Source: Ureaplasma zalophigenitalium (GTDB taxonomy: Bacteria; Bacillota_I; Bacilli_A; Mycoplasmatales; Mycoplasmoidaceae). Taken from it: DNA of 64,000 bases. Under the pieces are notes generated by a model. The model was not told where the DNA came from and did not search any database. It saw nothing but the letters and a program-made list of their open reading frames with translations. Position numbers and translations under genes: made by a program. Each line of letters opens with the position of its first letter. Position 1 is the stretch's first letter. Of this stretch, positions 22,712 to 34,565 are shown piece by piece. Location: NCBI RefSeq assembly GCF_025780055.1, contig NZ_JAOXHJ010000002.1, positions 1-64,000 of the forward strand, read 5' to 3'.

Positions 22712-24814
22712 ATGGAAATGAAACAAAAAAATGATATCACGCAATATACACGCAATATTAATGAGGAAATTAAAAATAATAAAATTGACCCGATTATTGG
22801 ACGAGATGATGAAATCCGGCGAACAATTGAAGTTTTAAGTCGGAAAACTAAATCAAACCCCGTCTTGATCGGTGAACCAGGAGTTGGTAAAACAGCTGTT
22901 GTGGAAGGTTTGGCTTACCGAATTGTACATAAGGATGTTCCAACAAACCTTTATGACAAAACTATCCTAGAATTAAACTTGACTTCTTTAATTGCAGGAG
23001 CTAGTTATCAAGGGGCTTTTGAAGAACGTTTGCAAGCAATTATTAGTGAGGTCAAAAAAGCAAATGGAAACATCATTTTATTCATTGATGAAATCCATCA
23101 ATTAGTGGGTTTAGGTAAAACTCAGGGAGCGATGGATGCGGCTAACATCTTAAAACCCATGATGGCACGTGGTGAGATTAAAGTTATCGGCGCTACAACC
23201 TATGATGAGTATCGTCAGTACATTCAAAAAGATGCCGCTTTAGAACGACGTTTAACACCGATTAGCATCAATGAGCCAACCAGCATCGAAGCTTTAACAA
23301 TTATGCGTGGCTTAAAAGCCCGTTGAGAAGCTTTTCACGGAATCAAGATTCACGATAGCGCTCTTGTCGCAGCGGTTAATTTATCACAACGTTATATAAC
23401 AGATCGCTTCTTACCTGATAAAGCTATCGATTTAATAGATGAGGCTGCTGCAAAAATTAAAACCCAAATTAACTCTTCACCAGTCGAATTAGATCAATTA
23501 ACACGTGAGTTGCAATATTTACAAACCGAAAAGGCAGCTTTGGAAAACGAAAAAGATTCCAAATCAAATGCGCGATTAGCAATGATTAACCAAGAAATTG
23601 AAGATAAACAAACCGCACGCGATCTTTTAGCTAAACAATATGAACAAGAAAAGCAACAAATTAATGATTTGAAAAATCTAAAACAAAAAATAGATGAAAC
23701 GAATCACGAAATTGAACGTTTACAATTTGATGGTAAATATGAAAAAGCAAGTAAATTGCTTTATTATGATTTGCCCGCTTTGCAAAAGCAATTAGAAAAA
23801 CAAGAGCAATTAATTGACAATAACCAAACTAACAAATTAATTGTTGATGCTTTAACTGATAAAGAAATTGCTGATGTAATTGCAATTGCAACGAAAATTC
23901 CGGTACAAAATTTACTTAATGACGACAAACAAAAAATTTTACAACTTGCAGAGCAAATTAAAAAAGAAGTTATGGGTCAAGATGAAGCAGTTCAAGCGGT
24001 CGCTGATGCTGTGATGCGTGCACGAGCTGGTATTGCTAACCCCTTACAACCACTCGGTTCTTTCTTATTTCTAGGACCAACGGGAGTTGGTAAAACCGAA
24101 CTAGCTAAAGCTTTATCACGAAATTTATTTGATACTGATAAAGCACTAATTCAATTTAATATGTCTGAATACATGGAAAAACACACCGTGGCTAAATTAA
24201 TTGGTGCTCCAGCTGGGTATGTGGGTTATGAGGATGCTGGTTTACTAACCAAGACTGTTAAACGCCATCCCTATAGTGTTGTTTTGTTTGATGAGATTGA
24301 AAAAGCACACCCCGACGTTTTAAACACTTTATTGCAAATTCTTGAAGAAGGTAGCATTAAGGATGGGCATAATAATGATATTAATTTCAAAAATACAATC
24401 ATTATTATGACAAGTAACATTGGTAGCCAAGAAATCATTAATAATGAACCTAATAAAGCATTATTGAGTTTACAAAAAACTCTGAAACCTGAAATTCTAA
24501 ACCGTATTAATGATATTATTGTTTTCAACCCTTTAAAACACGATATTTTAGTCGATATCATTCACAAAATGCTAACTGATTTAGAACACCGCCTAACTGA
24601 AAATGACTACCAAATTACTTTCAATGATATAAATTATGATGCTATTCTTGATTCAGCTTATAATCCTAATTATGGTGCTCGTCCATTTAAACGTTGAATT
24701 GTTCATCATATTGAAAACCAAATCGCTCGTTTGATTATGACTAATACTATTGTTAAAAACCAAGCATACAAATTAACATATGATTCACAAAACGATACAA
24801 TAAAAATTATCTAA
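22712..24814 (+). CDS. clpB: ClpB disaggregase lacking the N-terminal domain
   Basis: 700 residues versus about 860 in most bacteria; the usual N-terminal substrate domain (about 145 residues) is missing, as in other mycoplasmas. First AAA domain: Walker A GEPGVGKT at 54-61, Walker B LFIDEIH. A middle coiled-coil follows (about 255-390), then the second AAA domain with GPTGVGKTE and [12 protein letters not shown]. The start at 22712 is chosen because GGAGG is 7 nt upstream; an in-frame ATG at 22664 lies inside the operator and is rejected. It disaggregates heat-damaged proteins with DnaK, and is controlled by the CIRCE element. Confidence 0.97.
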
Positions 24815-24838
24815 TTTTTAATATACACCATTAAAAAA

Positions 24839-24868
24839 CTTGCTTTTTATTCAACTTCATACTATAAT
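24839..24868 (+). promoter_or_regulatory. Promoter of tRNA-His
   Basis: TTGCTT (-35, 24839-24844), an 18-bp spacer and a perfect TATAAT (-10, 24863-24868) precede the tRNA by about 18 bp, a standard sigma-70 arrangement. Confidence 0.75.
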
Positions 24869-24886
24869 ATAATGGTGTATTTACAT

Positions 24887-24965
24887 GGTGGTTATGGTGA
24901 AGTTGGTTAACACGCCTGACTGTGACTCAGGTACTTCGCGGGTTCGAGTCCCGTTAATCACCCCA
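24887..24965 (+). tRNA. tRNA-His (GTG)
   Basis: The cloverleaf is visible: acceptor GTGGTTA / TAATCAC, D-arm, anticodon arm CCTGA-CTGTGAC-TCAGG with anticodon GTG, T-arm CGGG-TTCGAGT-CCCG, and an encoded CCA. The extra G before the acceptor stem faces C73, the identity element of tRNA-His. Confidence 0.96.
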
Positions 24966-24976
24966 TTAAATTTTTC

Positions 24977-25003
24977 AAAACCTCTCATTCGAGAGGTTTT
25001 TTT
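24977..25003 (+). terminator. Terminator after tRNA-His
   Basis: CCTCTC-ATTC-GAGAGG followed by TTTTTTT, a textbook intrinsic terminator. Confidence 0.9.
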
Positions 25004-25192
25004 GTCTAACAAAAACAAAAGTCGATATTTATTTTTTTGATCCAGTGCCTTGTTCCTTTAGTTTTTTTCATTTTTTACTATAATTACAGTAATCAACCTA
25101 TTACACTTTTTATTTCATGGTAATATGTTCGTGTAATTTTAATTAGAAAGGAACTTCACTTGTTCAAACAAGTAGAAGAATAGTTATTATTT

Positions 25193-27133
25193 ATGCAAAA
25201 AAAGACAAAAACTATTTTATTTTCAACATTAGCTTTCGCTACAACTTCTGCTTTAGTTGTATCTGCTATAACCGCCTGTTCAAAAACTAACACAACCGAT
25301 GTAGCAGATGCTATTTTACAATTTAATAATGTAAAAAAAGACTTGGAGCGCAAATACCAAGTTGATTTCTCCAAAGAAATTGCTACTGCTATTAAAAACG
25401 CCGAAAACGAAGTTGCCAAACTTAAAAAAGAAAACCCAAACAATGCTAGTTCTTTAATTAAAATGGTCGGTGTTAAATTAGAAAAAGATGTGGCTGATAT
25501 TATTTCAAAATGTTTTGATGATGCAAATAACACGGTAGTTATTAACTTTAAAAATCAAAGTAAAACACTTTTTAAAAATATTCCGGCCGACTTAACAAAC
25601 AACCATTTTGATCTGCAAATAAACCAAGCGGGTTTTAAAATTAATTTTCTCAAAGCACTTAAAGCAGCAGATAAAATTACTATCACCTACGAAGTCATTA
25701 AAAATCAAAATAAGCATGTTTTTACTAAAGATATCTTAGCTAAGAATTTTAAATCAGAAACACCATTACCGGATATAAATCTTACACAAGTCAATAAAGA
25801 AGTTTCACTTAAATATTTAAACAGTGAAAAAATTTTATATACAACTGTTAGTGATGATGATTTAAAAAAGAAGGAGAACTTCGTTTTTAGTGCCCCTGAA
25901 GGTTACTCAATAACGTTCATAAAAGCTCAAAAATCTTCGGATAATTCTAAAATCACAGTTACATATAAATTAAGTAAGAACGAACAAACCAAAGAATTCA
26001 CTAAGGACATTTTAGCTTCTAGTTTTAAACAAGAGATCGTTTCTGATCATTCGAATCAATTGGATGAATTAAATAAGGCTAGTCAAACCATTACTGTTAC
26101 TTTTAAAAACGCCAAGCAATTATTGTGATCTGCAATAACACTAGAAATGTTGCAAAAGCCCGATAATTATCTTTTTGCGGGTACACCAACTGGATTCTCT
26201 ACAACGTTTGTTAAAGCAGAAAAAACATCTGATGAATCACAAATTACAGTTACATATAAATTAAGCAAAGGCGAGTTAGCAAAAGAATTTACTCTTTATA
26301 TTCCTCAAAAAGAATTCAAGCAAGAAACAAAACCAGTTGATCCTATTAATTTTGATGAAATAAATAAAAAAGTGGAGCTATCATATAAAAATGCGAAACA
26401 AACACTATTAAAAGATATCACTGAGGCGAACTTAAAGGATCAAAGTAATTTTCAATTCAACCAATTAACAGATGATGTCATTATTACCTTTATTCAAGCA
26501 ACAAAAACCTCTGATAATTCTAAAATCACAGTTACATATAAATTAAGCAAGAATGAACAAACCAAACAATTCACTAAGGATATTTTAGCTTCTAGTTTTA
26601 AACAAGTTGATGAAGTCACAAAATATTCTTTCGAACACCTAGGTATTCAAGAACCTACAAAAATAGAATTTAAACCTAAACCTGAAGATAACAAGCATTT
26701 ACAAGTGCTAAACTTTGTTTTCTTTATTAAAGATAAAGATACAAATACTAATAATGAAAACTTCAAAAAAATTATTTCTGATAAAATTCTAAAAGATCGT
26801 AAAACAATTTTAAAAGCTAGTACTTCACCAAAAATACTAGGGTTGCAATCTATTAAATTAATTTATACAAAAAACGGACAAACATTAACCTCTACCCCTA
26901 TTGTTCGTGGGGGGACACGAACCAAACCTGATCAGTTGAAATTTAGTAATGATTTTAAGCAAAGTTATACATTTACTTTAGAAAACACTCAAGCAAGTGA
27001 ATCTGTTGAAATTATTGGCCTAGAAGTAACTTTACTAGCTCCAACTCAGCAAGAAATAAAGACGAAGGAGAATAAACCTTATGTTGTACAAGTCTTTTTT
27101 GACCAACCCATCAAGAATCAAAAAACACAATAA
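25193..27133 (+). CDS. Repeat-containing surface lipoprotein (Lipoprotein_17-like)
   Basis: 646 residues; lipobox SAITAC with Cys29. After a helical segment (30-110) come about four tandem units of about 90 residues, each with 'V.l.YkNaKq..', a phenylalanine-rich middle and 'kITVTYKLSKNEQTK.FTKDILASSFKQ'. This unit matches my memory of the Lipoprotein_17 (PF04200) domain, greatly expanded in Ureaplasma parvum. A non-repeat C-terminal domain (about 480-646) follows. Two stretches of 97 bp within the units are nearly identical (see repeats), so recent duplication or gene conversion has occurred. Surface exposed; probably an antigen or adhesin. A short palindrome (ACTTG..CAAGT) precedes the start. 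Confidence 0.85.
25937..26033 (+). repeat. 97-bp direct repeat, copy 1
   Basis: Encodes the segment from SDNSKITVTYKLSKNEQ to SSFKQ in the repeat lipoprotein. It differs from copy 2 (26510-26606) at 5 of 97 positions by my alignment. Confidence 0.85.
26510..26606 (+). repeat. 97-bp direct repeat, copy 2
   Basis: Second copy of the segment, 573 bp downstream of copy 1 in the same frame. The neighbouring unit at about 26229 has clearly diverged, so these two copies share a more recent exchange. Confidence 0.85.
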
Positions 27134-27300
27134 GAAATTATAACTATTCGTTAAAAAATAAATTTTGAGAAGCCTTATTGTATGTTTCACGAAATAAAAA
27201 TTGTTGGGATTTTACATATATTTAACTCTAAAATTTCCACTCTAAACAATAATCGATGACGTATTAACAAACAATAAATAAGCCCCTGTTGAGACTAAAA

Positions 27301-27327
27301 AACACCAGTTTAACTGGTGTTTTTTTG
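27301..27327. terminator. Bidirectional terminator between convergent lipoprotein genes
   Basis: ACACCAGTT / AACTGGTGT forms a near-perfect stem, with T-runs on both strands. It serves the repeat lipoprotein on the plus strand and the lipoprotein ending at 27376 on the minus strand. Confidence 0.8.
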
Positions 27328-27375
27328 CTATGCATACGCGTTGCTAAAAAATAAAATGGTTTTAGAAAATAGAAA

Positions 27376-28335
27376 TTAGCGAACTGGAATTTTGATTGGG
27401 TGTTTGAATTGGATCGTTCACTGGTCTCCGATATATTCACCATGCATGTGTTGGAAGGATATAGCAGTAATGAAAACATTTTGCTTGTTTTTTAAATAAT
27501 CTAGTGGTAATTGGAAATTAAAAGTATAGTGGGGGTTGTGACTATTTTCTTGACTACCCGATAAACTTGCGGGTAAACTATCACTACTTGCTCCAATGCC
27601 GTCAAAGCGTAATTGAATATTATTAAAACCCGTATTTTTAATATCATCAAGTAGTGAATAATATACTTCAACTCCATTTAAACGCCCTGTCTCAGCACTC
27701 ACGTGTAAATCATTACCATCAATTAATTTGCCATCTTGTTTTTGTAAATTGGGTTGCTGACTTAATTCTATCTGCTCATATTTGTGGTTGTGTGTATGTG
27801 CAATTGGACTATTATGATCTTTATGGGCTGTTCAATTAAAAATCATTAACCCTTTGTACTTTTCGCCCTCTTTTAGTGTTTTACCAATAAGGTGTTGGTT
27901 TGGTTCTATTTTTTTCTCTTCTGCTCACGGTTGGTTAGTTTCTTTGTTAATAAAACGATTATCATCAACTATGTTGACCTCATCACCCTCTTTTGGTTGT
28001 TCGGGTGTATAGTGGTCTGGGTCTTTCATAATTTCTTTAATTTCATTAATAATTAATTGAGCTTTTTGTAAATATTGTTGTTTTTCTGTATCATTCTTTG
28101 TTCTTTTAAAAGCAGCCATGATAACTTCGAATTTTTTGTGTAAATCATTAGCATAAGTTATTTTTTGACTGTCGGTTGTTTGTTTGTATCACTCTTTTAA
28201 AACGGATTCTAAATCATTAAATTGTTGGTCAATAGGTGTTTTGTTAGCACAAGCAGCTAAACTAATAGCTGTTAATGGAACAGCTATGATTCCTAGAGAT
28301 AAAAATCATCATTTTAATTGATTTTTCTTTTTCAT
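27376..28335 (-). CDS. Lipoprotein with H-x-H motifs, linked to the FecCD operon
   Basis: 319 residues; lipobox ISLAAC, Cys29. The C-terminal 180 residues are related to the lipoprotein at 31575: both share 'V.iYY', 'fDGIGaSS', then 'SF.H.HGe.IG....TIQFK.PI' and the stop a few residues later. His-rich points are AHTHNHKYEQ and FQHMHGEYIGD, suggesting metal binding. The gene starts about 120 bp after the last permease gene, so it may be read from the same operon or its own promoter. Iron, zinc or nickel capture is possible; this is inference. Confidence 0.85.
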
Positions 28336-28452
28336 AAACTCTACCTTTTCTTGTTTCTAAATATAATTCAATTAATTCTTTTATTATATTAAAAACATTT
28401 GCAAAATTCAATTTAAAAGCACTGTTAAAAATACTTTTATACAAAAATATTT

Positions 28453-29604
28453 TTATGCGTTTTTTCAGTTAACTCAACCTACATAAGCTAAGGTTGGAGC
28501 ACCAATGAAATGCATTCAAATAGAAGAGTTAATACTTGGAATCTCCCGGGTTAAAATCAGCCCTAAAGCAGTAATTAATGCACCCACAGATCCTGATAAT
28601 GGAATCACAATACGATAGTCTCGAACCCCAAAAACTTTACGCACAATATGAGGGGTGAATAAACCAACAAAAGCCACATTACCCGCTAATAAAATCGAAG
28701 GGGCAATTAATAAGATAGTAGCTAAAATAGCGATCATTTTGATGTAAACGACTGATGATCCTAGGTTTTTAGCTTTTTCATCACCAAGGTCTAATAAACT
28801 TAATTTATGCGAAATAAGCATACTAATAATAAAACCGAAGACAATAATGACCGCACTAATTCATAATAATTTAAAGTCGGCAAAACCATTGGCTTTTAAA
28901 ATATTTTCTGGACCACCTAGAATATATAACATGTTAGCCGAAGAAGCTGATTCTTCGCTTGAACGAATAAAATAAGAGACCGTGTTAAAAAACACACCAG
29001 TGGCCAACCCGGCTAAGGTCATTTTTAAAAAGGATTTTTTTTGTTTAGACATGAACACCATGCCCAATAACATTAAAGCGGCTACACCCCCACCAATAAA
29101 GGCAAAACCGATTTTTTGCTGATACATACGAAAATCAAACGAAATAGCCAAAACAACCATAAAAACAGTTGCGCTAACAATACCTAAAGTAGAGGGGTCT
29201 GCTAGTGGATTGCGTGTTAATGTTTGAGTAATGCATCCAGCAGTACTTAAAGCAACACCCACCAGCATAATAGCGATGGATGACCAAACTGTATTTTGTA
29301 AATTGGCATATGTATTAAAATCATCAATTGTTAAAAAACGTAAACTAAACACTAGATTTAAAATTTCTTTTAACGTCATTTGTACACTAACCGGGGAACC
29401 GTTAGTGTATAAATCAATTTTTGTGGCATATGAAAGATTTCATGTAAAAACCCCAAATAAAACAAACAGCAAAATTACATATGAAAAAATAATTATTGCC
29501 ATTTTTTTGGGTGATATTAAATTTTGGTACCTCAAGAGTCTTGAATCAAAGACATAAATCTTTGTCTGTTTAAATAAATTATTTTTTTTCTTTTTCAGAA
29601 ACAT
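28453..29604 (-). CDS. FecCD-family ABC permease C
   Basis: 383 residues with about 9-10 helices. Family motifs are 'GCITQTLTRNPLADPSTLGI' and 'GNVAFVGLFTPHIVRKVFG'; the second is the cytoplasmic loop that docks the ATPase. Such permeases import ferric siderophores, haem, B12 or metal chelates. It is closely similar, helix for helix and in exact length, to permease A (34565-35716), so the two are duplicates. It starts 4 bp after the ATPase stop. The C-terminus reads through three TGA Trp codons (WMHFIGAPTLAYVGWVNWKNA). Confidence 0.93.
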
Positions 29605-29608
29605 AATT

Positions 29609-30460
29609 TTATTTAATATAACTATTCACTTTAATATTGCAAACAACCCGCTCGTTATCTGGTGTTTGAAAAATAGAGGCGTCGATGTTATAGGCAGTTT
29701 TTAAAGACTCTTGATTAATAATGTTATTTGGTGTCCCATTAAACAAAACTTCCCCGTCTTTTAGCACATAAATATAATCAGAAAATTGCATAGCTTGGTT
29801 GATGTCGTGTAAAATAGCAATGATTGTTTTTTGGTGTTTTATTTGCAACTGTTTTAATGTTTCTAATAGTTCATATTGGTTTTTAATATCTAAATAAGTT
29901 GTTGGTTCATCTAATAAAATGATTGGCGTATCTTGCACTAAAGCTAAGGCTAAGACAATTTTTTGGCGTTGACCACCCGATAAATCCTGCATAAATTTAT
30001 CTTTTAAATGTTCAATTTGCATAGCGTGCATTACTGATTGGATAATTTCCTTATCCTTTTGACTTAAAATCCCCGTAATATTTAAATAAGGGTTTCGCCC
30101 AAATGTAATATAATCGATGACACGTGTCCCTACTGGGATATCTAAGGTTTGGGGGATATACGCAATCAATTGACTAGCTTGTTTTGTTGTGTATTTTCTA
30201 TGATCCTTATTATATAAACTGATTTGACCAATTTTGGAGTTATTAATTCTAACCATCGCCTTAGCCATCGTTGATTTACCTGAACCATTGGGTCCTAGAA
30301 TTGTTGTAAAGCAATGGTTTTTGATGTTTAAATTAATATCTTTTAAAATGAATTCTCCCCGACGTGAATATTTAAAAAAATAATCACGCACCTCAATGAC
30401 ATTTTCGGGATTCAAAGCCACTATGGCATCCCGATCAAAATGTTTTTTTTGTTTGAACAT
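29609..30460 (-). CDS. FecE/FhuC-type ABC ATPase
   Basis: 283 residues. Walker A GPNGSGKST, Q-loop YIPQ, signature LSGGQRQK, Walker B IILLDEPTTYLD and switch His in ILHDINQA. This is the only ATPase in the operon and must power whichever permease pairs are formed. The 'T-Y-L-D' after Walker B and the 'sDyIyvLkdG' that follows are typical of the iron-complex uptake branch. Packed 2 bp after permease B and 4 bp before permease C. Confidence 0.95.
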   Translation of the reverse strand: MFKQKKHFDRDAIVALNPENVIEVRDYFFKYSRRGEFILKDINLNIKNHCFTTILGPNGSGKSTMAKAMVRINNSKIGQISLYNKDHRKYTTKQASQLIAYIPQTLDIPVGTRVIDYITFGRNPYLNITGILSQKDKEIIQSVMHAMQIEHLKDKFMQDLSGGQRQKIVLALALVQDTPIILLDEPTTYLDIKNQYELLETLKQLQIKHQKTIIAILHDINQAMQFSDYIYVLKDGEVLFNGTPNNIINQESLKTAYNIDASIFQTPDNERVVCNIKVNSYIK

Positions 30461-30462
30461 AA

Positions 30463-31569
30463 CTATTTACCTCGAATGATTAAATAAATAAAATAAGGCA
30501 CAACAATGGTTGTTGATAAAAAACCCACAGGTACATTGGTGTTTAAATTAGAAGAGATAAACAAGGCGGCTGTTACGAGAATTGAACCAATTAAGAATGC
30601 TCCAAACATCGTATAAGTCGTTTTGTTTCCGAACATTTGCTTAGCCACATTAGAACCTAAAACACCTAATAAGGCCACAAAGCCTACCATTACTGCTTCT
30701 GTTCCAGCTAAAATTGCAACGAGTAAATAAATGATTAATCGCAAACGTTCAACATTCACCCCAGCCGTACGCGCCAATTCTTCGCTGGTTTCATATAAAT
30801 CAATCTTGCGACGTAAAAACCAAACAGGAATTAAAGTGATCAAAATCATGACTGATGAGGGAAGAATAATATTTCATTGGATATAATTCGAGTTAGGAAT
30901 AATTCCGTAAGTATACTTTTGAATAACCTTGATCGTCGTATCCAGTGTCCCTGCTTCTTTAAACATATTAGATAAACTATTCACATTAGCACCGTTGGCG
31001 TTAGGATTAGCTAAAACAACCGAAATAGCTTCAAATAAAAAGGATAAAGCAATCCCAACAATAATGAATTTTTCGGAGCTCAATCCACCGAAACGCGATA
31101 GGACGTAAATAATTACACTACCCAGAATTGATGCTAAAAAGGCGATTAAGGGGAGGATTTGCATTTCTCATCCGTTTGATTGAATTTTTGTTTTAACTGA
31201 CAATAAATAAAAAGACATAATAATAATGTTTAAGCTTCCTATTCCCAATAAAGATATATCAGCTAAATTGTTACGCGTTGCTTTTTGTAGCAACAAACCT
31301 GCAACAGCTAAAGCTCCACCCGAAAAAATAGCCATAATAGCTTTTTTAGAACGGATTTCATAAAGGTGTGCGTTAATAAAAAAGTTTGTTTGGTGATCAT
31401 CATGATATAAAAATAGTACCAAGAAAATAATCACACCTAAAATAACAGCTAAGCTAATCATTTTAATTCAGGCTGTTTGTTTGTGATCGATTTTTTTTAC
31501 TAGTGCGAAAAAACGTTGTTTTATTGGTTTTTTATTCTTGTTATTCTGCTGGATTTCTTCATTATGCAT
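30463..31569 (-). CDS. FecCD-family ABC permease B (divergent)
   Basis: 368 residues in one frame through TGA Trp codons at about 30850 and 31165. 'GGALAVAGLLLQKATRNNLADISLLGI' is the family's first motif. The ATPase-docking loop reads GFVALLGVLGSNVAKQMFG, without the usual P-H, unlike permeases A and C. The N-terminal 40 residues are hydrophilic and Lys/Gln-rich. Only distantly related to A and C, so B probably forms a heterodimer with one of them. The start codon has no strong ribosome binding site; it is 5 bp after the upstream lipoprotein stop. Confidence 0.9.
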
Positions 31570-31574
31570 ATACT

Positions 31575-32435
31575 TTAATCTACTACCTTAATATAAATCG
31601 GGTTTTTGAATTGAATGGTTAATTCTGCACCAATCACATTATTACCATGAGTATGAACAAATGACAAACCTGTGATTCTAATGGCACTATATTTTTGTTG
31701 ATTTTTCTTTGCTTTTGTTAATTTAGCTTGTAAATATTGAACATCAAAAGGGATGTCAATACTTACATAACGTCAATCATCATCAAAATTAGTTGGTTTT
31801 TGAATAAACGATGAAGAAGAACCAATCCCGTCCACACGAACGATAAAATCATCAAAAATTAAATTTCCTAGGTGGTTGTGGTTGGCATAATAAATGCGGA
31901 CATTTTTTAAAATGCCCCCTTCACTTATTTTAACAACTGGATCATTTGGAACTTGGATATATGGATTGTTTTCGTTTCAATCTTCATCATATCATTGATT
32001 TTCTCATAAAACCAGTTCAATCGGTTGAATAATATGCGGATGCACATGGATATTACCATTTGCATCACTTACGGCTAGATAATAACCAAAAAACATTAAT
32101 TCATTGTCATCATCTAATCCCAATATTTTACCATTTAATTGTTGGTTTCCTACAATCATTTGTGTCTTATTAGAATTAGCAAATTCTTTTGGTACGGGTA
32201 GGGGTTGTTTAGAATCATAAATAATCCCTTGTGCAAAGTTATCAACTTGCTTTGAATCGGGTTTTGATTCAGCAAATCCTCTTTGTTGGTTAGGGGTGAG
32301 GGGTTGTTTTTTAGGTGTCTTTTGCGGGTGTTCACGAATTTGTTTACAACTTGACATACCTACCCCAAAACCAAAAATAACAAATGATAAACCAATCATA
32401 CTGAACATTCATCTTTTTTTCTTTTTATTTTGCAT
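31575..32435 (-). CDS. Lipoprotein with H-x-H motifs inside the FecCD operon
   Basis: 286 residues; the signal ends GVGMSSC (Cys30). A linker rich in K, P and Q follows, then a domain with 'DANGNIHVHPHIIQPIELV', 'VRIYYANHNHLGNL', 'VRVDGIGSSSSF' and near the end 'GLSFVHTHGNNVIGAELTIQ'. These parts align with the lipoprotein at 27376 and more loosely with that at 46639. Histidines in H-x-H pairs suggest metal binding. Its place between the binding lipoprotein and permease B makes it a likely second capture subunit. The start is 3 bp after the upstream stop. Confidence 0.87.
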
Positions 32436-32438
32436 TTT

Positions 32439-34565
32439 CTAACCCTTTCTATTGTTGGATGGAATTATGATGTACTGATTTCAATAACTGCCCCAATTTT
32501 GCGCTTGTTTGTATTGTTTATTTACCTGAGCCCTTTGTTCTGTAGTCATTGAATGTATTTTTGCTTGTACTTCATCTGTGTTTCACAATGTATTCAAAAC
32601 AGCATCTAGAATTTGATTATAACCAATTGGGGAACGGATTCCTTCAGTTCAAAGGGTATAATCTTGCAAAAAGACGTTTTTGGACAAAACTTCTGGGTCA
32701 TTAACTGTCTTTTTTTGAATGTGCGATTTCAAAAGTAAGTTAACTTGGACATTTTCGCTTGGGTTATTAAAAACTTGTGTTTTATTTTTTGTCAGATTAA
32801 AAATATAATCGAAATTTCCTTTAAATTTAGCAAAATTCGTTTCTGTTAATCCTCCATCACCTAAATTTCACCATCACCCGTGAGCATCCATATTTAAAAT
32901 GGAATTAGTTGTTTTCGGTTGAATTCGTTTTAGCTCGTATTCCTCATTTTTTTCATTCAAGCAATGCGTTGTTCCATCATCGTGTTTATGACAACCTTCT
33001 GGAACCTTATTGTCGACTGGATCTAATAAAGCCCGGTAATCATAACCAATTAAACGAGGCTTGGGACCACGAAAACCTAAATCATAATATAAAAATCCAT
33101 ATTTAGAAATTGATTGCAAAGTGTTCGTACCATTTCGTTCATAAGTAGTTAGAAGGCCTAAAACTTTTGATCGTCTATTATCAAAAACATATTTTTGTGG
33201 ATTATAATGTGGATCAACTAAACCCAATGCCTGAAATAAAGATCGCATTAAACCTAAACGCTCGTATAAATTACCTGCAATCATATTAGCATTACTTAAG
33301 GCATTTTCTAAAGCTTTTTTTTGTTCAATATCATTTTTAAACAAATCCTGTCCCTGTTTAGTTTGGATAAAGCTAGTTGCAACATAGGCAATTTTATATA
33401 AATACAACATGCTCTCACGGATGGACCCTAAATAAATTTGTGAATTATCGTTAAGTTTCAAGTTTTGCTCGTATACTGGATGATGATGTAAAATAGATGA
33501 TGCACCTAACTGATAATCAAAATTACAAAGAGGCAAATCTTTGGTAAAACTATCATAATCACACATTGCAGGATGATAGTTTAAGTTTTTAATTCCTGCT
33601 TCTTTATCCTTTGTAGTTAGTAGTATTTCGTTAAAAAAATGATAAATTTTAGAATTCAAACTATTTGCCTCACGCCAATTGTATTCTGGGTAAAACAAAG
33701 GAATTTCGTTTTGTTTATTGACGAATTTGTTTTGTTGAACATCATATTCTACTCCTAAGACAAATTTAGCAAAATTGGATGTTCAAAAATGAAAGGTTGT
33801 TGGTTTGTCGTTGACCCTGATTTTTAAATTATTATCATTTTTGAAATAAAATTGATTAATATCCTTTGCATAACGACTAAAGTTATGTAGTTGATATAGT
33901 TTTTTTGTATCCTTATTAGCATATGTCAATGCTTGTTTTAGTTTTTTAATCAAAGGCTGTGCGCTTGCGTGTGGATCATTAAAATCAGCTATTAACTCAA
34001 ACGGCAAACTTAAAAATAAATCGCGTGACGTCTTATAATCTACACCGCGAACAAAGGAACCCTTTTGTATTGGTCCTCCTTCAATATTCAGCTGTCCACC
34101 ACCAATCATATTATGACTATCTTCTAATAAATATTGGTCATACAAAATAAAATTACCTTTATTAAAAAATCAAAACTCTTCGTTTCGATTTTCATTTTCA
34201 TTATTACCACTTAATGAAAACCACGAAGGCGCAAACACTTTGATGCGTTTTTGCAAGCTCGATAATTTATTTGTTAAACTTTTTTTAAAGTTATCATCTT
34301 GGTATAAAAAAGACTGGAATTTTTCTGGTTTCAAAGCATTGATGTAAGGGTAAGGTTCGTTTTTATTCCAAAAAACTTGTGTTGGGTAATAATCCGGAAT
34401 AATTCCTAATGCTAATAAATTATCAGCTTGTGAAACATAAGTTGGAAAAATTTTATATACCACACCCGTTTTAGTTTGGCAGGCAAATGTATTCATAGCT
34501 AAACCAATACCAAGGGCACACATACTAAAAATCCCCATAATTTTTTTACTAATTTTAGACTTCAT
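32439..34565 (-). CDS. Large substrate-binding lipoprotein of the FecCD operon
   Basis: 708 residues; lipobox NTFAC (Cys29). Soon after, 'YVSQADNLLALGIIPDYYPTQVF' resembles the opening of FecB/BtuF-type binding proteins ('...ailaLGv.pvg'), consistent with the neighbouring permeases. At over 700 residues it is about twice the normal length. Histidine clusters occur at SSILHHHPVYEQ and GCHKHDDGTTHCLNE, where two cysteines flank the histidines. The N-terminus overlaps the stop of permease A (TAATG), so it is translationally coupled. It is the likely primary ligand binder; ligand unknown. Confidence 0.85.

Noticed and set aside
25156-25533. Minus-strand 125-codon ORF opposite the repeat lipoprotein
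   Set aside because: Antisense shadow over a lipoprotein signal peptide; no start signals and no family match.
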